This document shows positions 55,601 to 64,000 of a DNA stretch of 64,000 bases, in pieces. Position numbers and translations under genes: made by a program. The number at the start of each line of letters is the position of its first letter. Positions within the stretch are counted from its first letter, which is position 1. Origin of the DNA: Mortierella hygrophila. Lineage: Eukaryota > Mortierellomycota > Mortierellomycetes > Mortierellales > Mortierellaceae. The stretch is from the NCBI GenBank assembly GCA_015680625.1, contig JAAAXW010000030.1, forward strand, positions 124,001 to 188,000. The letters are read 5' to 3'. The notes under the pieces were generated by a model. It was not told where the DNA came from. It saw only the letters and a program-made list of their open reading frames with translations, and made no database searches.

Positions 55601-58600
55601 GATTCATTGCAGAACTCACCGAGTTTTACCTTGCGGACGAAAAGAACGACTTCAAGAAGAAAAAGATGGGCGACAAGTTTACAAAGCCATCTTTCCGGTA
55701 CCTGTTACTGGCGCTGCAGGAAGTCATCTCTTGCTGTGATGTCCTTCGGTCCTATGAGATCCTCCAGTCCGGCAACTCTGCGAGGAGATCTTCAGGAAAC
55801 AGCAACCATAGAAACTCGGTATCGGTCTCTTCATCCTCCTCGTTGCCGTCGTCGCCCACATCCAGCACTAACTCGGACAATGCTGCGGTGGATCAGGATA
55901 CGCATCTGCCCAGTGCATCACCGGAGCTTGACCAGACAGCGATTCTGTCGCGTGCAGACTTTGGAGCCCTGTTCTACTGCCAAGGATCTGCAGGGCCGTC
56001 GTCGGAGAAGTCTATTGTTTTTCTCTCCAAGATGCTCATGGATCGTATCGACAGCCACATCATCTCTGCCATTGTCATGCACCTCTCCGTGCAGCCGTTA
56101 ATTGGGACTCGCTTTTTGGATTCGCTCAACACGTACATCGAATTTGCCAACGACGAGCAGTTTTCCACCATTCTGCAGATCTACAAAGAGTTTGTGCAAT
56201 TGGCCGATGAAGGCCTGGAGGACAGGGTTGAGCACATTCTTGGGCAGTTAACTAGGGTAAGTTCAATATTTTTCAAGCGTTGTATACTTTTGCTGGTTGA
56301 AACAACCGTGAAATGCTAGGGGACTAAGCGATTCATATATGTTGAATAATATCTGCCGCGTAGATTCTCGACCGGTCACCACAGTCAAATGTCGCGTACG
56401 AGTGCCTCGACTTTTTCCGTACCATTTCTGACTTTGGACAGTGTGGTCGATTTGCACAAGCTTGGCTTCTGAGGAACTGTAAGGTGTGGCTCCAGGAGTT
56501 GATGTTGTCCCAGAGCGAATCTGACACACGAATGCGCGCACGCCAATTCTACATGGAGTTGATAAGTTCTGAGCGGGCTTTCAACGGGTGGGATGATGAG
56601 CAGGCTGCCGCCGCCTCAGCTCAGCACTTTGGCAGACTCTTGGAGTTGATGAAGTTGTTGCCTGACCTTCTCGCCTACTATCCCATGCACTCACGACGAG
56701 GTAACGCTTTTTTTAAATGTATTGAGGACGTTTTGCTACTTTTGAGCGTAGCAACTTGAGCTAAGCTTTGCACTAACAATAAGCTGTTGCTACACGAAAA
56801 TCACAATTTAGATGAAGACGACAACGGCTGGAAGCTGGTGGAGTACTTTACTGCTTTAACTGAACTTGTGAAAAGCGACACGGAGCGCAACATGGTAATT
56901 CCATGGCGCTGAACTTGCTGTTGTTTGATCGTCGTGCAGATCATTCGCTGTTGAACTATGATATTCACGCTCATCTCTCCCATCTCTCTGTTTGAACAGT
57001 TCTTCCATAGCTGGTCTGGATTCCTCGAGATTCTTACAAAGATCGATAACCAGCAGATCAATCTTGACTATGACAAGAAGGTACAGCGAATTTGTTCCTT
57101 AACCTTGCACCGGTTTGACCTCAATTGGCTGCCACTGCAATGCTGATATTATATTGTTGTTGTGCTTAGGAAATGATGATGTTCTGGGGCAAGATCATAA
57201 ACGAGGATCAGGACCGAAACAAGCTTCTGGCGGACTTCAAGCCAGTCGGTGCCCTGTTGCGAAAGTTCTATGTGTGCCTTCAGAACAACCCCCAGAACAT
57301 CCAGTTCCACAAGGAGATCCTCCCAATCTACTTTGGGCTAGTTCTGCGCTTCAGCCAGCTCTCTCACACATTCCTACTCGAGTGGGTTCATTGCCACAAC
57401 TACACATGGGCAATTGGAGCCATGAAGTGGGGCGCGTTCGGTATCCATGTAAGTGAATTGATTCGAAAACAATTGAATTAGTATGTTGCTGTTTCGATTA
57501 TGAAGAGTCGCATTTAACATGACGGCGAATGATTCTATTTATTCACGACCAATAGTGCCCACCTGAGCTTGACCAACTGCTTCAGTACACGTTAACTAAG
57601 GTGCCCTTATTCCGACAGGAATGCTGGCGCACCGTGCCAAGTCCTGAACGCGGTCTGCTCCCATTCACTCAGTTGGCGCGCGCAATGTTTGAACCTGAAA
57701 ATGCGGATTCCGGAGCATTGTTCTATCAGCACCGCGGCCTGGTTTATCTAACTGATGTAAGTTGCATCGGAAAGGCTTGTTAAAACTGCATAGAGCTTGA
57801 TGTGTCGTGAGCAAGTGGGTGCTGACAGCACACCTTGATGAAATATTTCGACGTAGGCTATCCACAATGCAAGCATGGCAGGCACTGTCACTAGCGAGCC
57901 CGATTTTTTCGCGGTGGATATTCTTCGACTCCTCTGCGACTACCTCTGTCAAATGACAGTTTGCCGTAACACACCAGGTGAGTTTATTAGACATTAACGG
58001 CTTGACAAAGGTGCCTTTTTTGTGGCATCTCACGAACAACGGTGTATTAGACATGTTGCTAACATTTGTAAAACGTTATCGCTTGTCAAACTAGCTTTTG
58101 CAGAGGCGATGGATCACTGGAGCAACATTGATACGGCGATCTCGTTTTTGACAGGAAACTTGATGTGGGCGGCACCTGCGCAAGTGTACACTGACTCGAT
58201 CAAGATTCTAGAAGTAATCGCGCAGGAGGCAACGTACACACAGGCTGCTCCTATTCTCACTGCCCTAGACAGAGCACACTGTGAATGGAGGGATGTGGTT
58301 GAGTCTGGAGTAGTAACTGAGAACCAAGGTATGTTGATCCTCTCGTTCCACGTAGCTGAGATGTCGCTCTGCAATTCAAAATTGGCACATCAACTGACTT
58401 GTTTATGTTTTCTATCCAATTAATAGTGAAAAACGTCTTCAGTGGAGCGAACTCACCTTTCTACCGACTGGGAGCAATCGAGTTTCAACAGAGTGGCGCA
58501 GGTGTGAGTTCACCCCCGATCCGACTGGGACCAGTTATGTTTTTCCACCCCGAGCTTTTCGAACGATTGGACCGTGTGGATGCGGAAAATGTGATGCAGA

Positions 58601-59723
58601 ATTGGTATGAGCCTTATTGGAATTTGGCTTATACGGTGTGCAAGATGGATGGCGGAGAGGGTCAGAAGCACAAGCCCATCGAACTTGGTAAGAAAAACGC
58701 AAATTGGCAACATATGTTTTTACTATGTTATATGACCAATTTGTGCCTCGTTTTTGTCTAACGAGAACTTTTCTTGTACTTGACGTAACTTTAGCGGCGC
58801 TCATGGGGTTGGAGCAAATCGAGGTGGGGTCATTGGTTCATTTGGGCATACTTTGCGACACAGCGGAAGAGAGCATTGGAGATGATGATGCGGCACTCGC
58901 ATTGCAAAACCCGTATGTTGCCCTGTTCGTGCAGCGGTTCTTGGAACGCAATCGATGCATTGAAGAATTGACGGAGAGTCAGCTGAACGGATGTGCCACA
59001 TTGGTCCAGAGTGTTGCTGGCAACTTGGAGAAGGGTTTTTTGGATTTGGCTATCGAGGATAACTTCACGCGTGCAGAGGAAGTCGTTGAACGACGACGAC
59101 CAGCTGGGCCAACCACCATGGAAGGTCTTCATCCCAGTGATCCGACTGATCAGTCGTTGACCCTTGAAAAGGATGCTCAGACCTTGCTTACAGTAAGTAT
59201 TCAATCATTGTGTGGATGATTCTCCGCTCTGAATATTATGGCGCGGTACTCACTCATCTACTACTTTTTTTTTGAATATTGACAATCATTGTAGGCCCTG
59301 CAAAATCTCAGGATCTTAGGTGTTGGCAAGCTCAGCGGTGAGAAGGTGGAGGCGATTCGGTTGAAGCAATTGCAGGAGAGCTTGGCTGAGGTTAAGCCTC
59401 AGTTGTCGGGACCACATGCATTGGCACTGTCAACAGTATTTCCTGTGGAGGCGATTAACACAGAGCCAGTAAGTCATATTGCCGCGGCAGAGCCCCCAGT
59501 GGGCGATGACCCTGGAGTTGTCGCAGTTACAGCTCAGGAACCTAGCTTGACTCCTGTGACTGAAGGTGGAGCTGATGTTGATAGCAGTGGTGGATCGATG
59601 GAGGAGGACGATGGTACGATGATGTCTGGAGTGATCCAGCACCAGCCGAAGCCGGCGGAAGAAGTTGTGAAAGGAGGAGAGGTCATTGCCGGAGAGAAGG
59701 AGGGCGAAGTGACAGCAGAATGA
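46675..59723 (+). CDS. Giant ubiquitin-specific protease of the USP34/USP9X/USP24 class
   Basis: I trace 32 exons, all in phase, for about 3288 residues: 46675-47470, 47578-47743, 47863-48049, 48153-48194, 48299-48460, 48562-49194, 49325-49516, 49608-49887, 49981-50130, 50234-50583, 50679-50849, 50921-51202, 51287-51529, 51627-51887, 51979-52264, 52384-52570, 52691-52819, 52911-52998, 53113-53425, 53520-54089, 54189-54240, 54345-56256, 56364-56700, 56812-56894, 57000-57080, 57170-57448, 57556-57756, 57857-57977, 58104-58328, 58427-58687, 58795-59192, 59295-59723. The N terminus is disordered with an acidic Asp/Glu run (about 115-180). A ubiquitin-like segment is at about 1138-1215 (LGALRKAVGIKFGCREPEEM). 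The USP domain is at about 1655-2030: Cys box GLQNLGATCYVNSIVQQ (Cys about 1671), zinc-knuckle YKCSTCDNHVDAIKR, LILHLKRFDYD, and His box TADSGHYYSYI (His about 1942) with WYHFNDSRV. Helical-repeat flanks fill the rest. It removes ubiquitin from proteins; targets are unknown. The C-terminal tail is Glu/Val-rich. Confidence 0.9.
49249..49287 (+). repeat. Tandem repeat (GTGCCATT)n inside a deubiquitinase intron
   Basis: Four to five units of an 8-mer, the first GTGTCATT and the rest GTGCCATT, lie in the intron between exons 6 and 7. It may vary in length between strains. Confidence 0.75.
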
Positions 59724-60727
59724 GTACTGCCCGAAAGAGTTTCCTGGAAGCGCGGAAGCACCGAAGATGGTATAGATAGACAATTACTTCACTACATTGC
59801 CTTTCAAACCATGCATGAATACATTCGCTGAAAGAAAGTAGGGAGAGAAAACGTACCGGGCCCATGATATATCAAGATGCACGCGAGGCGCCATTATTGC
59901 ATGTGTTGTCGCGGAAATAACGCAAGCATGAAGCAGGGAGTTTAATGAAGATGTAGCATCATTTATGAATTATGAGCAGAGTATCAATGAGTTGGCGAAG
60001 AAAGAAGAGCGATGAGAGGTTGACTTTCAGGAAATCATCTTTGAACAGCGACGTGTCGAAAGGCTGTTACTTTTTTTTTTTTTTTTTTTTTTTGGAGATT
60101 TTGATCGATATCCTGATGGAGCACCCTCGCCACTCTCTTTGTGCTCTTGTCCTCCCTTCCCGTCTTCCTCCTTTCCCTCCCCTCCGTCTCCTCTTCGCTT
60201 GTTATTTGATCCACCAATGCGAGGCGCCTTGGATTCCCAGGGAAGAAGGAATGGGTAACGAGGGAAGGGAAGAAGGAAGAAAGGGAGACAGAGGGAGTGA
60301 AAAACAATATATCGAAAAAGCTTATTTTTTTCCGTTCGGGACTGAACGAATGGCGTGATAAGTCCTTCAAGTATGCCATTTTCTGTGTGTTTCTGCTACT
60401 TTATGCCCTTGGATTTAGGGGTAAATGAAGCTCTCTGTTCAGCCGAGGGGTGGGTTGGGTGGTGGGAAAGTCGGCGTATGGTGAGAAGAGAAGAGAAATG
60501 GAATAAGAATGGTGATGGACAGCCCTTTTTGAAGTATCTCAGGATTCAAGCGACCAAAGCAACCATGCGAGCAAGCCGAGAGCGAAAGAAAAAAAGCTTC
60601 TGTTACTGTTGTTTTTTTTTTTTTTTTTTGTCTTTATTCGCGAAAAGTGCGTGTTGTGTCGATTGTTTTTTGTTTTTGTTGGTCTTTGATGATGCTGGAA
60701 AGAAAAAGGGCGAGTGTATGAGTAGTT
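59724..60727. other. Convergent interval between the deubiquitinase (+) and the thioredoxin-like gene (-), no gene seen
   Basis: It holds a T tract (about 60070-60093), another near 60611-60629, and TTTATT at 60633-60638, which reads as AATAAA on the minus strand 90 nt past the thioredoxin-like stop. Open frames here are compositional. Confidence 0.45.
60633..60638 (-). terminator. Poly(A) signal of the thioredoxin-like gene
   Basis: AATAAA on the minus strand about 90 nt downstream of the stop at 60728. Confidence 0.45.
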
Positions 60728-62797
60728 TTATTCTTCGCGAGAAGACCGTCCTGAGGATGAGCGGGTATTATTGTTACTCCTGTGGTTGATGAGATTGGTA
60801 GCAGAGATGGACTCAAGTGCCCGTTCCAATGCCGGCCTCAGGGTGTCAATGGGCGATCCAACGTATTGTACAATGCCGTCGACCAGGAGGCATGCCATGG
60901 GGATTCCCCTGTATCCTGCTGTCTTGTACACAGCTGTCAACGTTTCAGAAAAGTCAGCGGGTCCATGAGAGGGAGTGATTTTTGGTTAAACATGTGTGTG
61001 CATTTTTGGTTAGTTTCTCTTCAATGAACAACAGAAGAGCAGAAAATCAACGCCTTGTTATCAAAGCGACCGATAACGGCGAACATAAACAAAACAACAT
61101 GAAGACACAACACGCACGCGCACACAAATAACCCCGACACCGTTATAGCAAGTGATCATGATGACCCCTACACCCTCTTTTCTCGCTCTTCTTTCCCGTC
61201 GCCGCATAGTTGCAAGCGACTGTTCCTGAAATAAATAATATAAAAAAAAAAGTTACCTTCTTTTGCGAATCCTTCGGCGTTGTCGATGAGGATAGTGTAT
61301 CTGAATAAGTCCTGGTGTTCTTCCACAAAGGCGATGACACGATCCAGGTTGGGTGGTTGGATGACGGTGTCCTTTTGAAACATGCTCTCATTGTTGATCC
61401 CTAGGAAGGCGACCTGTCCGGCAAACTCTTCCGCCAACTGTGACACCTCCGGTCCTGCCTGCAGGCAAGGATCGCACCTACAATGACAAGAAGAGGATGT
61501 TATTTCAGTAAATGGTGTTTTGTGCTTCACCGTTTCTTCGCTTCTCCTTCTCTCGATCTCCTTCATTTCAGGTCTCTCTGTGTCGCCGCTGTTTTCTACT
61601 TGTTCCTCTGCCTCCGTTATACCGTCTTGTCGTTTCTCCTTCCTTCCTTTTCCTTTGTTTGTCTGACAAGCTTAATCAGCAGAAAGAAAGAAGTAGAAAG
61701 ATGTCGAGAGAACCAAAAAAAAAAAAAAAAAGAAAGACCAATAAGAATAACCTCTCCACTCATTTACTTCGCAATGGTCGGGACACTATTTCCATTTCTC
61801 TACTTTTCAATTTTGCCTGAATTACGGCTGAAGAGAAGACCTAGGCTGGTCGGCCGGACAAAAGTCAGGGCCGAGTCCGTGTTGATCAAAATACTTCATG
61901 CAAACTGACCAGACCACATCACACACACACACCCCACCACCACCAGCATGCAGCACGCAGCACGCTGCAACGGCAATTTCAAAGGACAAAATAAATGTAT
62001 CCGTTTTGGCCACGCCGTTTAGTTGAAGAAGGAGTGCCAGTGATCAAATTGAATTGAGCCAAACATGAACACCGCCTCCTTTGATCGTCTTGATGGTTTC
62101 CATTTGCCCTTGTGCCCAAACACCAAAGCCAACTTTAATAATTCGCATTTCGCAGAAAGAAGGTAATAAAAAAAAAAACAAAGCCATCCCCTCACACCCC
62201 CCCCTCATTTATGTTTGCATTTTTTGTGTTTATGTCGAAGTAAAACAACAAGAAACCGAAAACATAAACAAAAGAGTAATCAACATAGAGAGCCCTCCAG
62301 GGAAAAGAAAGTGTGAGAAGGAAGGGAAGAGAGCGAGAGAAGTAGAGATGTGGGAATGGAGGGAGGGAGGAGGGGGGGGGGAGGGAAACGAAAGGGACAA
62401 AAAGAACTTACCAGGAGGCCCAAAAGTCAAGCACGACAATCCGTTCCTGTCCAGTGAACTCGGGACCGGCCAGGTGTTCACATTTGGAGGCGATGACGAG
62501 GGGGTCGACGCGGCTTCCGAGGATGGGACTCTTCCAACCTTCACGGAAACAAAGAGCGGGACCTTTCTTATGTTGAGCCCTGACGGTTTCGTAGGATTCA
62601 ATCTTGAATTTGGAGAGGAGTTCGAAGGGGTCTGCAAAGCCGATTTCCTGTGCTCGGGACTTGAAGAGGTCGATGGCACGGTCAAATGGTTCGTCCTCCC
62701 ATCGATCCTCGTACTTGTCGACAAAAGGCTTCTCGAGGATTGTGTTGTAGGCGTCGATCAATTGCTTTTCTGTGTCGGTCAGCGGTTGGCTCGGCAT
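60728..62797 (-). CDS. TlpA/ResA-like thioredoxin-fold protein
   Basis: Three minus-strand exons (62797-62412, 61477-61257, 60933-60728) give 270 residues. An N-terminal helical region (about 1-95, MPSQPLTDTEKQLIDAYN) leads into a thioredoxin fold: IVVLDFWASWCDPCLQAGPEV with the CxxC pair Cys130/Cys133, then QVAFLGINNESMF and, after the second junction, YRGIPMACLLVDG containing the cis-Pro loop. The tail is Ser/Asn/Arg-rich. The WCxPC and GIP motifs match the AhpC/TSA-TlpA class of thiol-disulphide reductases. There is no signal peptide, so it is probably cytosolic. A 934-nt first intron falls inside the active-site Trp codon. The acceptor for exon 3 (60934) is the only AG nearby that keeps phase. 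Confidence 0.82.
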
Positions 62798-64000
62798 GTT
62801 TTGTTGTGTATGTCTGTAAGAGAGGTATTAGTCGTTGCTGCTGCTGATATGGTAGAGTGTGCTGTGTTCAACTGTTTTGGGAGGGATGGATGGCTGGGTG
62901 GTGATTTCCTTCCTTGTTGGTGGTATTTGTTGGCGCAGGCTTTATTTGTTGGTTCCACCGGGGCTGGCAATGTCCAAGCGAGGCGAAGGTGAGTGTTGTG
63001 TAGTGTTGATGTCTTGTGGGAAAGTGAAGAAAGAAAGAAAAGAAAGGAGAAAACAAAAGAAGAGATGAAGAAGATAGAAGATAATCTTGTCGGAAGGTTA
63101 TGCTTGTGAAATAAGGTCAGAACAAGACGTCGTCTGAGGCACGGTTGGTTGGCTGGTTGGTTGACTGGCTGGTTGGCTTGGTTGGCTGGTTGGCTGGTTA
63201 GTTGGTGTGTGGTTGGTTGGTCGAGATGGGTTGAGGCGGGAGGCCAAAGAACACGAAAATACACTCGAAGCTGAGGTTGAAAAAAAGGAGGAACACTTCT
63301 GTGTGTTTGTGAGTCAATTGCCGTAAGTTATTATTCCTCCTGTGTTCCTGTAGGGTTGATGAGAGAAAAGCTGATGGGAAAAATAAATGCAACAGAATGG
63401 AAAAAGAGCGAATGGGGGGTGCGGACACAAAACGAGAAGACAAGAGCAAAGAGGAGGGCTTGGGTCAATTGAAGGACGCAACGTGGAGGAGTAGAAAGGT
63501 GGAGTGAAAGGGAAAAGATTAGGTGTGAAAAAAAGAGGGAAACAATCAAGGGAACTTTTATACGTGAGCGTCGATTTAGTGGGACCGAGACAACAAACCA
63601 AAAAAAAAGGGTGGGAAACAAAAAAACAACAACAAATGCGTGTGTGCCCTGAATGACAAACAGGCAGCAAACAACTAATCACCAAAAGGGTATACACTTT
63701 CTGACAAAAGGCAATGAGACGAAAGCTACAAACGAAGAGAAGCAAAGGTGGGTAAACCATCACCATATAATTCCTATCTACTGACCTATGAATCATCTTC
63801 CCCCGGGGTCAACAAACAGCCCAGAAGGAGATACAAACCTGCATACCTATACTGTATCCGGAACCACACATGCTGTATAAAGAAAACTCACGCGCCGAAT
63901 GTGGAATTTTAATCCGCTGTCGGTCTATTGGTCCGAACTTGGGATGGGAACTCGCCTATCCACAACACTCTCACAAACGCTTCTCTGTCAGTTTGCATTC
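62798..64000. other. Upstream region of the thioredoxin-like gene, no gene seen
   Basis: The first ~800 bp are purine-rich on plus, the expected leader pattern for the minus-strand gene. A GGTTGGCT-type repeat lies at about 63142-63222. From 63780 composition becomes mixed, with ATTGG (an inverted CCAAT box) at 63927-63931, possibly the promoter of a gene beyond the window. Confidence 0.45.
63142..63222. repeat. GGTTGGCTGGTTGGTT-type tetranucleotide repeat
   Basis: About 20 imperfect GGTT/GGCT units in tandem, with GACT and GTTAG variants. The G-pairs spaced by TT could form a two-tier G-quadruplex; this is inference. Confidence 0.7.

Overview
This window is nuclear DNA from an intron-rich fungus. 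The genes have many short introns (about 50-320 nt, GT...AG, often with a CTGAC/CTAAC-like branch site before the acceptor). Intergenic DNA is full of poly-T/poly-A tracts and CT/GA microsatellites, and leaders are pyrimidine-rich on the sense strand. The gene set (Ase1, Rheb, copine, DET1, a USP34/USP9X-type deubiquitinase, GAPDH, Sm-G) points away from budding yeasts and towards an early-diverging fungus. Mucoromycota, perhaps Mortierellomycotina, is my inference, not a proof. No rRNA, tRNA, transposon, CRISPR or viral sequence was recognised. A run of 10 N at 37853-37862 is an assembly gap.

Layout: 1-1875 (+) 3' part of an Ase1/PRC1/MAP65 microtubule bundler; 1876-5021 non-coding; 5022-7504 (+) a beta-solenoid, DUF4097/adhesin-like protein with a 1.1 kb intron; 8157-9901 (-) glyceraldehyde-3-phosphate dehydrogenase; 10598-12812 (-) Rheb GTPase; 13389-14753 (+) RS-domain protein, tail-to-tail with 14833-15934 (-) HAD hydrolase; 16686-17360 (+) spliceosomal Sm-G; 18330-21514 (+) DET1 homologue; 21694 onward (+) first exon of an EMI1/PANTS-like (DUF3128) gene whose continuation looks eroded; 23452-25114 (-) HMG-box protein; 25115-32138 a 7 kb gene-free interval whose purine/pyrimidine bias flips near 30.4 kb; 32139-34632 (+) orphan single-pass membrane protein, tail-to-tail with 34989-36759 (-) LEA2-like type II membrane protein; 38766-39782 (-) disordered Ser/Pro-rich ORF; 42439-44981 (+) copine; 46675-59723 (+) a 32-exon, about 3288-residue deubiquitinase; 60728-62797 (-) TlpA/thioredoxin-like protein; 62798-64000 no gene seen.

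There is no operon or gene cluster with one shared job. Themes are eukaryotic housekeeping (glycolysis, splicing, spindle midzone), growth signalling (Rheb, upstream of TORC1 in known systems) and ubiquitin control (DET1 as a presumed CUL4-DDB1 partner, plus the large deubiquitinase). Exon boundaries were read by eye from reading frame, GT/AG and family conservation. They agree in phase in every multi-exon model, but any single boundary could be off by a base or by an alternative site.
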